Source of the DNA: Corynebacterium sp. | GTDB lineage: Bacteria; Actinomycetota; Actinomycetes; Mycobacteriales; Mycobacteriaceae | Assembly (NCBI GenBank): GCA_030530875.1 | Contig: JAUMUD010000008.1 | Span: forward strand, 1 to 64,000 | DNA length: 64,000 nucleotides | Reading direction: 5' to 3' | Shown here: piece by piece, positions 46,369 through 56,288 of the stretch | How positions within the stretch are numbered: position 1 is the first letter of the stretch | Layout: the number at the start of each line of letters is the position of its first letter | The notes under the pieces: generated by a model | What the model saw: only the letters and a program-made list of their open reading frames with translations | Database searches by the model: none | Told to the model about the DNA's origin: nothing | Made by a program: the position numbers and the translations under genes

Positions 46369-47448
46369 TTAGTTCAGCCGAATTGGGTTGACCACATCGG
46401 CTGCCACAGTAATCACACCGATAAGAATCAAAATTGCGCTCACAACCCAAATAATCGGCAATACACGCGCATAATCCACCGGCCCAGCATCGCGGCGCAG
46501 CACGAGATTACGGATCTTCTCATAGAGCACGATGGCCACATGCCCACCATCCAGCGGTGGAATTGGCAGCACATTAAAGAGGGCCAGGAAGAAATTCAAC
46601 GAGGCCAACAGCAGGAACATAAAGGCCCAGTTACCCTGCCCGCCAATGCGTGTAGCACCGACCACACTCATCGGACTATCAGTATCACGCTGCTTGCCGC
46701 CAATAGATTCAGCCACACCAGGCAGCTTCTCAGGGAAGGCAGCCAAGCCCTTCACGGCACTGGCAATCATCGAGCCACTAAAGCGGGCGGTCGCAGGCAC
46801 AGCCTCTACTGCCCCGTACTTCTTCACCGCATCCACCGGCGCACTCACCACACCAATGGCCGCATCAGCACCCACAGTCACCGGAATAGACAGGGTCGAA
46901 CCATCACGGTCCACGCTAAAGTTCAGGGTCGAAGAAGGATGCTCAGTGACAATCTTCTTTACATCGCTGAAGGTATCTGTCGGAGTGCCATCCACCGCAC
47001 GAATGACGTCGCCAGGCAAAATACCAGCCACAGCCGCCGGTCGGTCCTCCATGACCTGTCCAATGCGCGCCGAATAATCAGCATTCTGGTTCGGCAAACC
47101 GAATCCCACGGCCACGCAGTACAGCAGCACAAAGCCCAGAATCAAGTTGAATACAATGCCACCAAGCAGCACAATAATGCGCTTCCACCAGGCCTGCTTA
47201 CACATAGCCCATGGCTGGTCAGCATCCTCATCAAGGTTGGTCATGCCAGCAATATCGCAAAATCCACCAAAGGGGATGATTTTCAATCCGTACTGGGTTT
47301 GCCCCTTGCGGAATGAAAAGAGGCTCGGGCCGAAGCCGATAAAGAAACGGCGGACCCGCATACCGCAGGCCCGTGCCGCACTCATATGGCCGAGTTCATG
47401 GAATCCGATGGTGAGGATAATGCCGATGGCGAATGCCACATAACCCAC
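46369..47448 (-). CDS. rip: Site-2-type intramembrane zinc protease (RIP/RseP family)
   Basis: Cuts transmembrane proteins such as anti-sigma factors inside the membrane. The 359 residues have the zinc site HELGH at 17-21, a PDZ domain (IGQVMEDRPAAVAGILPGDVIRAVDG, about 125-150), and the third ligand region NVLPIPPLDGGH near 299-310. The GTG start overlaps the dxr stop by one base (TAGTG), so the two are coupled. Corresponds to M. tuberculosis Rip1 by gene order. Confidence 0.94.
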   Translation of the reverse strand: MGYVAFAIGIILTIGFHELGHMSAARACGMRVRRFFIGFGPSLFSFRKGQTQYGLKIIPFGGFCDIAGMTNLDEDADQPWAMCKQAWWKRIIVLLGGIVFNLILGFVLLYCVAVGFGLPNQNADYSARIGQVMEDRPAAVAGILPGDVIRAVDGTPTDTFSDVKKIVTEHPSSTLNFSVDRDGSTLSIPVTVGADAAIGVVSAPVDAVKKYGAVEAVPATARFSGSMIASAVKGLAAFPEKLPGVAESIGGKQRDTDSPMSVVGATRIGGQGNWAFMFLLLASLNFFLALFNVLPIPPLDGGHVAIVLYEKIRNLVLRRDAGPVDYARVLPIIWVVSAILILIGVITVAADVVNPIRLN

Positions 47449-48602
47449 TAGGAAACACCTTTCGCACGCATCTTTTCATGGGCCTTGGCGCGAGCCCATT
47501 CTTCGGTGGCCAGGACATCGGCATAGTCGCGTGGCGCCGTGCCCTCAGCCTCATTCATGACTTCCTCAATAATATCGGTGATATATGGGAATGGCAGTTT
47601 GCGCGCAAGGAACGCAGCTGCAGCTTCCTCATTAGCAGCATTATAAATTGCTGGGAAGGTGCCCTTTTGGTCCACAGCTCGCGCCGCCAGCTCCACAGCT
47701 GGGAAATTTAGCCTATCGACGGGCTCAAAATCCCACCGCATGACCTGGCTAAAGTCCAGGGCCGGCTGGGCCCCCGCCACACGGTGAGGCCAATCCAGGG
47801 CCAGGGCGATTGGAAGCTTCATCGATGGTGGGCTTGCCTGAGCGATGGTGGCACCGTCAATGAAGGTCGCCATGGAATGAACAATGGACTGTGGGTGGAC
47901 AACCACGTCAATGCGCTCAGATGGAAGTCCGAAAAGAAGACTTGCTTCAATAAGCTCAAGGCCTTTATTCACCAAGGAAGCAGAGTTGAGGGTATTCATC
48001 TGCCCCATGGACCAGGTTGGGTGTTTCGCGGCCTGCTCAGGGGTGACATCCATCATCTGCTCGCGAGTCCAACCACGGAATGGGCCACCGGAGGCAGTAA
48101 GGACGAGGCGGTCGAGTTCACCGTGCTCGCCACTGCGAAGGCACTGGGCCATGGCGGAGTGTTCCGAGTCGACTGGGACGAGCTGGCCGGGCTTTGCCCG
48201 ATCAAGAACCAGGTGGCCACCAGCAACAAGAGATTCCTTATTGGCAAGAGCCAGGGTTGAACCAACTTCAAGGGTGGCCAGAGTTGCACCCAAACCCATG
48301 GAGCCTACGAGGGCATTAAGTACGGTATCAGAATCAACCTTTCGTACTATTTCTTCTGCAGCTTTTGGCCCATGGATAACCTCAGCTGCCACACGGCCCT
48401 TGAGGATTTCGGCTGCTTCAGGGTTGGCCACAGCGATGACCGGTACCCTAAATTCCTCGGCCTGTTTTGCTAAAAGGTCGACGTTATGGCCGGCTGCAGC
48501 CAATCCAACAACCTCGAACTTATCCGGATTTTCACGGATCACATCGAGGGCCTGGGTGCCGATGGACCCAGTGGAACCAAGAATCAGAATCTTTTTTGAC
48601 AC
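47448..48602 (-). CDS. dxr: 1-deoxy-D-xylulose 5-phosphate reductoisomerase
   Basis: NADPH-dependent first committed step of the MEP isoprenoid pathway. The 384 residues show the NADPH loop [38 protein letters not shown] and the flexible [14 protein letters not shown] loop. I chose the GTG at 48602 (VSKKILILG), where family homology begins; the longer frame reaches into the control region of the divergent DUF2631 gene. It heads the dxr-rip-ispG block. Confidence 0.95.
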   Translation of the reverse strand: MSKKILILGSTGSIGTQALDVIRENPDKFEVVGLAAAGHNVDLLAKQAEEFRVPVIAVANPEAAEILKGRVAAEVIHGPKAAEEIVRKVDSDTVLNALVGSMGLGATLATLEVGSTLALANKESLVAGGHLVLDRAKPGQLVPVDSEHSAMAQCLRSGEHGELDRLVLTASGGPFRGWTREQMMDVTPEQAAKHPTWSMGQMNTLNSASLVNKGLELIEASLLFGLPSERIDVVVHPQSIVHSMATFIDGATIAQASPPSMKLPIALALDWPHRVAGAQPALDFSQVMRWDFEPVDRLNFPAVELAARAVDQKGTFPAIYNAANEEAAAAFLARKLPFPYITDIIEEVMNEAEGTAPRDYADVLATEEWARAKAHEKMRAKGVS

Positions 48603-48684
48603 CCTTCCATTATTACCTCTTTTGAGAAAAATGTGGCAGAATAGGTACCAGAAACTCATCTCGATTTCACAAAAGGAGTACATC

Positions 48685-49092
48685 GTGTCCGGACATCATG
48701 CCCTAGCTCCTGAGGTCTATAACGGTGTGTCCACCCTGGACGAGCCTTCGGCAGCCTGGGGTTGGCATAATATTGGTCGTCGTGCCGTTCAGATCTCCGG
48801 CTGGATTTCCGTAATTTTCTTGCTGTGCATGCTCATTGGTAATCACCATGGCCACATCGAGGATATTTACCTCGTTGTGATCGCTGTTGTGATTGCTCTT
48901 GGTCTCATCCTGCAGCTTCTGCTCCCAGGTATGCACCTCAAGCAGCGCACCACTGTTACTGCTCGCAACAAGGCACCTGGCCACAAGGAGCCAGATTGGG
49001 CCTATGACCAGAAGCACCTCAAGGGTGTTTATGCTGAGCTGAATGATTCCCAGCTGCGTTCCCTGAACGTTGACCCAGCTGCTGCTAAGTAA
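48685..49092 (+). CDS. DUF2631 membrane protein
   Basis: The 135-residue protein has a soluble start with [24 protein letters not shown], two hydrophobic segments (about 42-55 and 64-84) and a basic C-terminal tail. This matches the actinobacterial DUF2631 family, encoded beside dxr in corynebacteria and mycobacteria. Function unknown. The GTG start at 48685 follows AAAGGAG by 7 bases. A strong terminator follows the stop. Confidence 0.85.
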   Translation: MSGHHALAPEVYNGVSTLDEPSAAWGWHNIGRRAVQISGWISVIFLLCMLIGNHHGHIEDIYLVVIAVVIALGLILQLLLPGMHLKQRTTVTARNKAPGHKEPDWAYDQKHLKGVYAELNDSQLRSLNVDPAAAK

Positions 49093-49105
49093 TTAGCCAA
49101 AGACT

Positions 49106-49141
49106 ATTCCCTAGCCCCGAACCGGGACTAGGGAATTTTTT
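49106..49141 (+). terminator. Intrinsic terminator of the DUF2631 gene
   Basis: ATTCCCTAG...CTAGGGAAT with an inner CCCG-AAC-CGGG stem, followed by six T residues on the plus strand. A textbook rho-independent terminator 14 bases past the stop. Confidence 0.85.
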
Positions 49142-49149
49142 GTGCCCAA

Positions 49150-49170
49150 GAAACTCCCGCAGGGAGTTTC
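49150..49170 (-). terminator. Hairpin downstream of rlmN
   Basis: GAAACTCCC-TGC-GGGAGTTTC on the minus strand, 12 bases past the rlmN stop, followed by TTGGG. The T-run is weak, but the stronger DUF2631 hairpin lies just beyond and can act in both directions. Confidence 0.5.
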
Positions 49171-49182
49171 GCGGGAGCCCAA

Positions 49183-50268
49183 CTAGCGGTTTTCAGCCGC
49201 GAGCTGACCGCAAGCAGCCGCGATCTCCTGGCCACGAGTATCACGGACCGTGCATGGAACACCCTGAGCAATGACACGACGCTGGAATTCGTGCTGGCGC
49301 TCAATTGGGCTGGCATCCCACTTAGAGCCTGGAGTTGGGTTCAGTGGAATGAGATTCACGTGCACGCGAGAACCAAGGGCCTTGTGCAGCTTCTTACCGA
49401 GCATATCGGCACGCCAGCCATGGTCGTTGATGTCACGGATAAGGGCGTACTCGATGGACACACGGCGGCCGGTCTGGTCGGCATAGTAGCGGGCAGCATC
49501 AAGGACCTCCTGCACTGCCCAGCGGTTATTAGCTGGGACCAGGCTATCGCGCAGCTCATCATCTGGAGTGTGCAGCGAAACTGCCAGCGTGCAGGAGAAG
49601 CCTTCATCGGCAAAGCGGCGAATAGCTGGAGCGAAGCCCACAGTGGAGACAGTGATATTGCGCTGGCTGATGCCAAAGCCCTCAGGTGCTGGCCGGGTAA
49701 TCTGTTCCAAGGCGTAGAGCACGCGCTTATAGTTGGCCAGTGGTTCACCCATGCCCATAAAGACAATATTGGAGAGTCGGCCACCATCAGCGGCCATCTC
49801 GGCTGCTGCCTCACGCACCTGGTCCACAATCTCAGCGGTAGAGAGGTTACGGTCAAGACCATGCTGGCCGGTAGCGCAGAATGGGCAGGCCATGCCACAA
49901 CCAGCCTGAGAGGAGATACACAAGGTGGCGCGGTCTGGGTAACGCATGAGCACAGACTCAAGGAGGGTGCCGTCATGGAGACGCCAGAGGGTCTTGGTGG
50001 TCTCGCCATTATCGCAGGAGACCTTCTTCACCACTGTCATAAGAGTCGGGAAGAGCTTCTCTTTGACAGCCTCGCGCTTGTCCTTTGGCAGGTCACTCAT
50101 GGTCATTGGATCTGCTTCCATACGACCGTAGTAGTGGCGGGCGAGCTGGTTAGCACGGAACTTTGGCAAACCAAGCTCCTTCAAAGCCTCAATGCGCTCC
50201 TCATTAGTGAGGTCAGCAAAGTGCTTTGGTGGCATGGCTTTGCGGGCTGCGTCAAAGACAAGCTTCAT
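49183..50268 (-). CDS. rlmN: Dual-specificity 23S rRNA/tRNA adenine-C2 methyltransferase
   Basis: A radical-SAM enzyme that methylates A2503 of 23S rRNA and A37 of some tRNAs. The 361 residues have the cluster motif [12 protein letters not shown] (near 120), [11 protein letters not shown], the HHA-type [16 protein letters not shown] and the catalytic cysteine in CTVRDTRG. I chose the ATG at 50268, 7 bases after AAGGA. It is divergent from lapA with 29 bases between. Confidence 0.95.
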   Translation of the reverse strand: MKLVFDAARKAMPPKHFADLTNEERIEALKELGLPKFRANQLARHYYGRMEADPMTMSDLPKDKREAVKEKLFPTLMTVVKKVSCDNGETTKTLWRLHDGTLLESVLMRYPDRATLCISSQAGCGMACPFCATGQHGLDRNLSTAEIVDQVREAAAEMAADGGRLSNIVFMGMGEPLANYKRVLYALEQITRPAPEGFGISQRNITVSTVGFAPAIRRFADEGFSCTLAVSLHTPDDELRDSLVPANNRWAVQEVLDAARYYADQTGRRVSIEYALIRDINDHGWRADMLGKKLHKALGSRVHVNLIPLNPTPGSKWDASPIERQHEFQRRVIAQGVPCTVRDTRGQEIAAACGQLAAENR

Positions 50269-50281
50269 GGATGATTCCTTT

Positions 50282-50297
50282 ACTATATGATGGTTGC
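50282..50297. promoter_or_regulatory. Divergent promoter rlmN / lapA with overlapping -10 hexamers
   Basis: On the plus strand TATGAT (50286-50291) ends 6 bases before the lapA ATG. On the minus strand TATAGT (50287-50282) overlaps it by two bases and would give rlmN a short leader with its AAGGA site. Predicted from sequence only. Confidence 0.5.
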
Positions 50298-50714
50298 ATG
50301 GATACAAAAGTCAAGGGTTCACTAGCTGGTGCCACATGGGCTTCGCTTGTGGTTGGTATTCTTCTGCTCGTACTTCTGATTATCTTCATCCTGCAAAATC
50401 CGGACCCGGTAGCGGTCCAGTACTTCGGTTGGAAGTTTACCCTACCAACGGGCATTACAGTACTTTTGGCCGCTATTGTGGGCGCTGCGGTGATGGCTTT
50501 GATCGGTATTATCCGTATGTTCCAGCTTCGCAGGCAGGTTAAGCGCCGCGCTAAAGCCGCTAATAAGGCTGTTAAGAAGCTCGAGAAGGAAGCTGCAGAG
50601 CAAACCCATCGCCCGGAGGAAGCTGCTACTGAGAGCGCTCCTGAGGCCACTGAGCAAGCACCAGCTGATACTTCTGCTCCTGAACTCCCCCAGGCTGAAG
50701 AAGAGACGAAATAA
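50298..50714 (+). CDS. LapA-domain (DUF1049) membrane protein
   Basis: The 138-residue protein has two membrane segments (about 12-32 and 47-69) separated by the LapA-type [14 protein letters not shown], and a charged tail rich in Lys/Arg, then Glu/Ala/Pro. In E. coli LapA is part of the lipopolysaccharide assembly control pair, but actinobacteria lack LPS, so the role here is unknown. The ATG has no ribosome-binding site and follows a -10 hexamer by 6 bases. It ends at a bidirectional terminator shared with cdsA. Confidence 0.85.
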   Translation: MDTKVKGSLAGATWASLVVGILLLVLLIIFILQNPDPVAVQYFGWKFTLPTGITVLLAAIVGAAVMALIGIIRMFQLRRQVKRRAKAANKAVKKLEKEAAEQTHRPEEAATESAPEATEQAPADTSAPELPQAEEETK

Positions 50715-50724
50715 AAGAACAAGA

Positions 50725-50757
50725 AAAATCGGAACCGCGTAATGCAGTTCCGATTTT
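50725..50757. terminator. Bidirectional intrinsic terminator between lapA and cdsA
   Basis: AAAATCGGAAC...GTTCCGATTTT, an 11-bp stem with an 11-base loop. The A/T ends give a T-run on both strands. It lies between the convergent lapA and cdsA genes. Confidence 0.8.
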
Positions 50758-50763
50758 GTGTTT

Positions 50764-51615
50764 CTAGTGGACGATAAAGCTCATAACCACCCAGGCTGCC
50801 ATGGAGGCTGGCAGGAAGGAGTCCATGCGGTCCATGGCTCCACCGTGGCCGGGTAGAATCTGGCTCATGTCCTTGATGCCGAGTTCGCGCTTGAATTGAG
50901 ATTCAATCAAGTCACCGAAGGTCGCGCAGATAACAATGCCGATGCCGAGCACAATGCCGACCCAGAATGGGCAGTGCAGCAAGAAGATGGAGCACAGCAC
51001 GCCATTGGCAATGCCAAAGACCAGCGAGCCACCCATGCCTTCCCAGGACTTCTTTGGGGAAATCCGTGGTGCCATTGGGTGTGAGCCAAAGAGCACACCG
51101 GCCACATAGCCACCAATGTCATTGCAGACAATGGCGAGAATCACCGTGGTCACAAAGTGTGAACCAGGAGCACCCTCACGGGTCATGGTGGCAATATCAG
51201 CGCAGGCCACGCCGGCCAGGCCAATCCACATCAAAAGGAAGCAGGAAATGGAGAGGTCACGGACGAACTCCCCATGCTTGGCGCGCAGCAAGTGGACAAT
51301 GCACAGCACCAAGAAGCTCACCATCATTGTGCCAACAACGAAGCTTGGGCCCAGGAATTGCTGAACCCACACCATGATCTCAGCAGCCACAATGAGAAGC
51401 GGGCCAGGAATTTTATGCCCATGCTCATTGAGGCGCTTGGAGGCCTCCCATAGACCCATGGCCACGAAGGCAGAAACAACCATCTGCCAGCCATAGGGAA
51501 CAAAGAAGATACCCAAAATGGCCAGGCCACCAAGGACAATACCGGTGGTGATGGCCGCTTTGAGATCACGCCCAGCCGAGTTCTTTGGCTTGGGGAAAGA
51601 ATGATGTGAGGTCAT
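50764..51615 (-). CDS. cdsA: Phosphatidate cytidylyltransferase
   Basis: Makes CDP-diacylglycerol for phospholipid synthesis in the membrane. The 283 residues have about 8 hydrophobic segments and the family signature near the C-terminus, GIKDMSQILPGHGGAMDRMDSFL. The ATG follows GGAGG. One base separates it from frr, so it is in the pyrH-frr-cdsA operon. Confidence 0.94.
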   Translation of the reverse strand: MTSHHSFPKPKNSAGRDLKAAITTGIVLGGLAILGIFFVPYGWQMVVSAFVAMGLWEASKRLNEHGHKIPGPLLIVAAEIMVWVQQFLGPSFVVGTMMVSFLVLCIVHLLRAKHGEFVRDLSISCFLLMWIGLAGVACADIATMTREGAPGSHFVTTVILAIVCNDIGGYVAGVLFGSHPMAPRISPKKSWEGMGGSLVFGIANGVLCSIFLLHCPFWVGIVLGIGIVICATFGDLIESQFKRELGIKDMSQILPGHGGAMDRMDSFLPASMAAWVVMSFIVH

Positions 51616-51616
51616 A

Positions 51617-52174
51617 TTAAACCTCCATCAACTCCTTTTCCTTCTTCGCTACGACCTCGTCCACGCTGGCCACATACTTAGCGGTGATCTTATCCAGTTC
51701 CTTCTCGGCTGCCTGGACTTCATCCTCGCCTGCCTCGCCATCCTTCTGAATGCGCTTGAGCTCTTCCATGCCCTTGCGGCGAATATTGCGGATAGCAATC
51801 TTGGCATCCTCGCCCTTACCCTTGGCGAGCTTCACCATGTCCTTACGACGCTCCTCAGTAAGCTGTGGAACAGTCACGCGCAGTACCTGGCCGTCATTGG
51901 TTGGGTTCACACCCAGGTCAGAGTTACGGATGGCATTCTCGATAGCGTTCATGCTGCTCTGCTCATAAGGCTTGATGATGAGCATGCGTGGCTCAGGAAC
52001 GCTAATGGTGGCCATCTGAGTAATAGGGGTTGGTACACCATAGTACTCAGCGACAAGGCCGTTGAACATGCTTGGGTTAGCGCGACCGGTACGGATGGTC
52101 TGCAGCTCCTCGCGGGCATGCTCGACCGAGAGGCCCATGCGCTCCTCAGATTCAAGAAGGGTGTCGTCAATCAT
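51617..52174 (-). CDS. frr: Ribosome recycling factor
   Basis: Splits post-termination ribosomes with EF-G. The 185 residues have the standard length and the signatures [19 protein letters not shown] and [22 protein letters not shown] chose the ATG at 52174 ([13 protein letters not shown]), preceded by AAAGGA; the longer frame gives a non-standard extension. Confidence 0.97.
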   Translation of the reverse strand: MIDDTLLESEERMGLSVEHAREELQTIRTGRANPSMFNGLVAEYYGVPTPITQMATISVPEPRMLIIKPYEQSSMNAIENAIRNSDLGVNPTNDGQVLRVTVPQLTEERRKDMVKLAKGKGEDAKIAIRNIRRKGMEELKRIQKDGEAGEDEVQAAEKELDKITAKYVASVDEVVAKKEKELMEV

Positions 52175-52198
52175 TGAAATTTTTCCTTTACACAAAAA

Positions 52199-52912
52199 TT
52201 AGCGAACCAGGGTGCCGATCTTTTCGCCGGCTACCGCGCGGGCAATATTGCCATCGACGAGCAGGTTAAAGACGAGGATTGGCATCTGGTTGTCCATGCA
52301 CAGGCTGAAGGCAGTGGCATCTGCCACCTTGAGGCCTCGGTCAATGCATTCGCGGGGAGAGATCTCGCTGAAGAGTTCTGCATCTGGGTTGGTGCGTGGG
52401 TCATCGCTGTAGACACCATCGACGGCCTTGGCCATGAGCAGAACATCGCAGTCAATCTCCAGTGCGCGCTGTGCAGCGGTGGTATCAGTGGAGAAATATG
52501 GCATACCCATGCCGGCACCGAAGATGACAACACGGCCCTTTTCCAGATGGCGCTTTGCACGAAGTGGAAGGTAGGGCTCGGCAACCTGAGCCATGTTAAT
52601 AGCGGTCTGCACTCGGCAGTCAACGCCACGACGAACGAGGAAGTCCTGGAGGGCGAGGCAGTTCATCACCGTGCCCAGCATACCCATATAGTCGGAACGG
52701 GCACGATCCATGCCCCTCTGCTGGAGCTCGGCGCCGCGGAAGAAGTTGCCGCCACCAATAACGACGCTCACCTCCGTACCGGCCTTCGCTACCTCAGCGA
52801 TCTGGCGGGCAACATTGTCCACCACGTCTGGGTCGACGCCGACATTGCCACCACCAAACATTTCGCCGCCTAGTTTGAGCATTACGCGCTTAAACCCTTG
52901 ACGTTTTTCCAT
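52199..52912 (-). CDS. pyrH: UMP kinase
   Basis: Phosphorylates UMP to UDP. The 237 residues show the amino-acid-kinase fold: [50 protein letters not shown] and [14 protein letters not shown]. First gene of pyrH-frr-cdsA. A tsf terminator lies 64 bases upstream, so it likely has its own promoter in the 52913-52976 gap. Confidence 0.97.
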   Translation of the reverse strand: MEKRQGFKRVMLKLGGEMFGGGNVGVDPDVVDNVARQIAEVAKAGTEVSVVIGGGNFFRGAELQQRGMDRARSDYMGMLGTVMNCLALQDFLVRRGVDCRVQTAINMAQVAEPYLPLRAKRHLEKGRVVIFGAGMGMPYFSTDTTAAQRALEIDCDVLLMAKAVDGVYSDDPRTNPDAELFSEISPRECIDRGLKVADATAFSLCMDNQMPILVFNLLVDGNIARAVAGEKIGTLVR

Positions 52913-52976
52913 GGCTCACTTTCTTCTAACCATCGACTGACACATACGCTTATTAAGTTTACTAAATACAAGAAAA

Positions 52977-53003
52977 CCCCGCACCTTTTGAACTGGTGCG
53001 GGG
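52977..53003 (-). terminator. Intrinsic terminator of the rpsB-tsf operon
   Basis: CCCCGCACC...GGTGCGGGG with a 9-base loop, followed by TTTTCTTG on the minus strand, 29 bases past the tsf stop. Confidence 0.85.
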
Positions 53004-53032
53004 CAAAAACTTTTGGCTCGAGAGCCTAAGTC

Positions 53033-53848
53033 TTACTTCTGGCCAACCTCGAAGCGGACGAAGCCCTTGAGGGTGATGCCAGCCTCATCCATGGTCTGCT
53101 TCACAGACTTCTTGGAATCGGAGACGGATGGCTGCTCGTTCAAGCAAACATCCTTGAAGAAGCCGTTGAGACGACCCTCAACGATCTTTGGCAGAGCTGC
53201 CTCTGGCTTGCCCTCTTCACGAGAGGTAGCCTCAGCAATCTCGCGCTCCTTCTCAACAACGTCAGCTGGGACGTCTTCGCGGTTGAGGTAACGAGCCTTC
53301 ATAGCAGCAACCTGGAGTGCGGCAGCGTGAGCAGCCTCAGCATTGTCGCCCTCATAAGCAATGAGAACACCAACAGCTGGTGGCAGGTCAGCAGCACGAC
53401 GGTGCAGGTAAACTGCAACATTGCCCTCGAGGGTAGCAGCACGACGGAGTTCAAGCTTCTCACCAATCTTGGCGGAGAGCTCAAGGATGAACTCAGAAGC
53501 TGGCTTGCCCTCGACCTCAACGGCCTGGAGCTCCTCTGGGCTGTTAGCCTTGGCAGCGGCAGCGGCAGCAGCAATCTTCTCGCAGGCTTCGATGAACTGA
53601 GCGTTCTTAGCCACGAAGTCGGTCTCGCAGTTAACCTCAACCATGGTGGTGCCGGAGACAACGATCAGACCCTCAGCGGCATCGCGCTCAGCGCGCTTGC
53701 CCACGTCCTTAGCGCCCTTAATACGGAGCAGCTCGATAGCCTTGTCAAAGTCACCCTCGGACTCATTGAGGGCCTTCTTGCAGTCAACCATGCCGGAGCC
53801 GGTGATTTCACGCAGCTTCTTAACATCGGCAGCGGTAAAGTTCGCCAT
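53033..53848 (-). CDS. tsf: Elongation factor Ts
   Basis: Nucleotide exchange factor for EF-Tu. The 271 residues begin with the UBA-like domain ([21 protein letters not shown]) followed by [13 protein letters not shown]. The ATG follows AGGAGG. It is 32 bases downstream of rpsB and ends at a strong terminator. Confidence 0.97.
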   Translation of the reverse strand: MANFTAADVKKLREITGSGMVDCKKALNESEGDFDKAIELLRIKGAKDVGKRAERDAAEGLIVVSGTTMVEVNCETDFVAKNAQFIEACEKIAAAAAAAKANSPEELQAVEVEGKPASEFILELSAKIGEKLELRRAATLEGNVAVYLHRRAADLPPAVGVLIAYEGDNAEAAHAAALQVAAMKARYLNREDVPADVVEKEREIAEATSREEGKPEAALPKIVEGRLNGFFKDVCLNEQPSVSDSKKSVKQTMDEAGITLKGFVRFEVGQK

Positions 53849-53880
53849 TGGGCGATCCTCCTGATAACTAGTAGTTGATT

Positions 53881-54657
53881 TTACTCAGCGTCAGCCTTAG
53901 CCTCGGCAGGTGCCTCAGCCTCGGTCTTTTCGCCAGCTGCTTCCTTAGCAGCCTTGAGCTCACGCTCAGCCTTAGCCTTCTTGCCCTCTTCCACAGCGGT
54001 GGAGATCACGCGGGAGAGAAGACCGGTGGAGCGGATGGCGTCGTCGTTACCTGGGATTGGGAACTGAACAACATCAGGATCGCAGTTGGTGTCGAGGATA
54101 GCCACAACAGGGATGTTGAGCTTGTGAGCCTCAGAAACAGCGATGTGCTCCTTGTTGGTATCAACAATCCAGAGAGCGGAAGGAATCTTGTGCATGTTAG
54201 CAATACCGCCGAGAACGCGCTCCAGCTTGGTGCGCTCGCGGTTAAGCATCAGAACTTCCTTCTTGGTGCGGCCCTTGTAGCCGTCCTCAGCTGCATCCAT
54301 GGCCTGCAGTTCCTTCATGCGGCCAAGACGCTTGGAAACGGTCTGGAAGTTGGTGAGCATACCACCGAGCCAACGGTGGTTCACATATGGCATACCGCAA
54401 CGCTCAGCCTCAGTCTTCACTGCTTCCTGAGCCTGCTTCTTGGTACCAACGAAGAGGATGGTGCCGCCGTGAGCAACGGTCTCCTTCACGAACTCGAAGG
54501 CCTCATCGATGTAGGTGAGGGTCTTGCGGAGGTCGATGATGTAGATGCCGTTACGTTCGGTCAAGATGAAACGCTTCATCTTTGGGTTCCAACGACGGGT
54601 CTGGTGACCAAAGTGCACACCAGCGTCGAGGAGCTCGCGCATAGTTACAACTGCCAC
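53881..54657 (-). CDS. rpsB: 30S ribosomal protein S2
   Basis: The 258 residues contain [38 protein letters not shown] and [16 protein letters not shown], plus a C-terminal Glu/Ala/Lys tail. I chose the GTG at 54657 ([10 protein letters not shown]), because homology starts there and GAGAG lies upstream; the longer frame begins in the leader. The leader carries a GATGCGG...CCGCATC hairpin at 54691-54709 that could serve in regulation. Confidence 0.96.
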   Translation of the reverse strand: MAVVTMRELLDAGVHFGHQTRRWNPKMKRFILTERNGIYIIDLRKTLTYIDEAFEFVKETVAHGGTILFVGTKKQAQEAVKTEAERCGMPYVNHRWLGGMLTNFQTVSKRLGRMKELQAMDAAEDGYKGRTKKEVLMLNRERTKLERVLGGIANMHKIPSALWIVDTNKEHIAVSEAHKLNIPVVAILDTNCDPDVVQFPIPGNDDAIRSTGLLSRVISTAVEEGKKAKAERELKAAKEAAGEKTEAEAPAEAKADAE

Positions 54658-54811
54658 GAGAGTTCTCTCTTTCAATAGTTCGGTTAATGACATGATGCGG
54701 CTTTCCCGCATCCCTAGCAGCCCTGCTCAGCACACCCCGAGGGGACCATGCACTGACGCTTTTGTTGGACTGCGCGAATTTTTACGCCATTCGGAAATGA
54801 CGCACCGAATA

Positions 54812-54841
54812 ATAATACTCTATCCCTGCCCGCTTAAACAA
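54812..54841 (-). promoter_or_regulatory. Predicted promoter of rpsB-tsf
   Basis: On the minus strand TTGTTT (54841-54836), an 18-base spacer and TATTAT (54817-54812). The predicted start near 54805 gives a leader of about 148 nt. Confidence 0.45.
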
Positions 54842-54842
54842 C

Positions 54843-54900
54843 TTATCCACAGGCGAAAACTCACTAGTCACAGCAGTACCACTATCCACAGCCCCCGAAG
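54843..54900 (+). promoter_or_regulatory. Two DnaA-box-like sequences beside the rpsB -35
   Basis: A perfect TTATCCACA (54843-54851) and CTATCCACA (54892-54900) in the same orientation. The first lies 1 base from the predicted -35 of rpsB, so DnaA binding there could affect rpsB expression. Only sequence matching supports this. Confidence 0.4.
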
Positions 54901-54932
54901 GCCACTCTGCCCACTTCAGCGAGAATTGATTT

Positions 54933-55406
54933 ATGAACATTATCCTGCTTATTTGCACTCTTTTCGCCGGGCTCGCACCACCCCAGCCCGTGATCGCGCC
55001 TGCTGCCGTTGTGAGCGTATCGACGCCCTATTCTCCCCCACTCATGGGTGCGCTCAAGGTGACCAAGCCCTTTAATAAACCCGAGAAAAATTGGCTTCCC
55101 GGCCATCGCGGAGTCGACCTTGCCGCCTCAACCGGCACTGCTGTCTATGCACCAGCCTCAGGCGCTGTGCATTATTCCGGCATTATTAACGGCGTGCCGA
55201 CTCTCTCTATTAACCATCCTGATGGAATTAAGACCACCTATCAGGCACTGTCCACCCACTTAACCCGTGGGGATATCGTGGTTCGTGGCATGTTCATTGG
55301 CATCTTGGCAGCGCCCGAGCTTAACTGGGGTGCGATTTATGCCGGGGAATATATTGACCCCATGAGCCTGCTTAAACCACCAAAGATCAGGTTAAAGCCC
55401 GTTTAA
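54933..55406 (+). CDS. Exported M23/LytM-domain protein, probably catalytically inactive
   Basis: A signal peptide (about 1-24) and a single LytM fold make up the 157 residues. GHRGVDLAA keeps the first zinc ligands (His and Asp), followed by GTAVYAPASGAVHYSG. In place of the usual late H-x-H, or of the C-LHWG motif of this family, the sequence reads APELNWGAIYAGEYIDPMSLL: the zinc-binding histidine is an asparagine (codon AAC at about 55322-55324). A YIDP segment typical of the family follows, so alignment is firm. Degenerate LytM proteins act as activators of amidases. The neighbourhood (rpsB, xerC) matches the Rv2891 locus by position. Confidence 0.82.
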   Translation: MNIILLICTLFAGLAPPQPVIAPAAVVSVSTPYSPPLMGALKVTKPFNKPEKNWLPGHRGVDLAASTGTAVYAPASGAVHYSGIINGVPTLSINHPDGIKTTYQALSTHLTRGDIVVRGMFIGILAAPELNWGAIYAGEYIDPMSLLKPPKIRLKPV

Positions 55407-55426
55407 TCGGCGAGCTTAAGCGCAGC

Positions 55427-56281
55427 TCAAGCTCGGGGGTGGGCTTGTTTATAGACCTCAAGAATATGGGCCGCCGAGACATGGGTGTAGATCTGCGTGG
55501 TGGAGAGGTTCTTGTGACCAAGCATCATTTGGATGGCTCGCAGGTCAGCACCATTATCAATCATGTGGGTGGCGGCACTGTGCCGAAGCGCGTGGGGGCC
55601 AAGGCCTTGGGTGGCTTCATAGACTATTTCGCGCACGGTGCGTTGATTAATGCGGGCGCCACGCTTACCAATAAAAAGTGGTTCATCAGGGGCCACTCCC
55701 CCACGGATTTCTACCCAATTATTAATGGCAGCAATGGCATGTTCACCAAGGGGCACGTAGCGTTCCTTATTACCTTTACCCAGTACGCGGGCTTGATGGT
55801 TCTCAATGGAGGAGCCGCTAAGCCCGCAGAGTTCTGCCACACGCATGCCAGAGGAATAGAGGACCTCAATAATGGCTTGGTTGCGGCGCAATTCCCACTC
55901 ATCACCAGCAGGAACGCGAGCAATCACTTCATCAAAGTCGCGGGCGGCCATAATCTTTGGCAGATGCTTACCCACCTTCGGGGTGCTGAGTTTATGGGCA
56001 GGATCACCCTGAATTAGACCCATTTTGGTGGCCCAAGTGGAAAAACCGCGAGCGGAGGCCACACGCCTGGCAATGGTACGGCTACTGCGACCTTTTTCAT
56101 GATCCTCGGCGAGTTTGGTGCGCAGCTCATATAGCGTAAAGTCGCTAAGTTTCTGCATATCCGCGCACAGAAGCTCAAGGTCTGAGCGGTAGCTCTTAAC
56201 AGTCATTGGGCTTCGATGTTCAATGACCTCGAGATGTTCGCAGTAGCGGTCGATGGCCATCTGCACGACTTTTGCAGGCAT
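55427..56281 (-). CDS. xerC: Tyrosine recombinase XerC
   Basis: Resolves chromosome dimers at dif with XerD. The 284 residues have an N-terminal SAM-like core-binding domain and the catalytic set: Arg in [12 protein letters not shown], Lys in [22 protein letters not shown], His in [10 protein letters not shown] and Tyr in IYTHV. The ATG follows TAGACT by 7 bases, a leaderless pattern. This is the housekeeping enzyme by gene order, not a mobile-element integrase. Confidence 0.94.
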   Translation of the reverse strand: MPAKVVQMAIDRYCEHLEVIEHRSPMTVKSYRSDLELLCADMQKLSDFTLYELRTKLAEDHEKGRSSRTIARRVASARGFSTWATKMGLIQGDPAHKLSTPKVGKHLPKIMAARDFDEVIARVPAGDEWELRRNQAIIEVLYSSGMRVAELCGLSGSSIENHQARVLGKGNKERYVPLGEHAIAAINNWVEIRGGVAPDEPLFIGKRGARINQRTVREIVYEATQGLGPHALRHSAATHMIDNGADLRAIQMMLGHKNLSTTQIYTHVSAAHILEVYKQAHPRA

Positions 56282-56288
56282 GGTACCT

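Larger units (their letters stand above)
54658..54932. other. 275-base divergent region between rpsB and the M23-like gene
   Basis: Holds the predicted rpsB promoter, a leader of about 148 bases with one hairpin near its 3' end, and two DnaA-box-like sequences. No convincing promoter for the M23-like gene was recognised, although an AT-rich stretch precedes its ATG. No RNA gene is seen. Confidence 0.6.

Noticed and set aside
55427..56281. xerC as an integrase of a genomic island
   Set aside because: Its place between rpsB and dprA is the standard core position, and no attachment-site repeats or phage genes are nearby.
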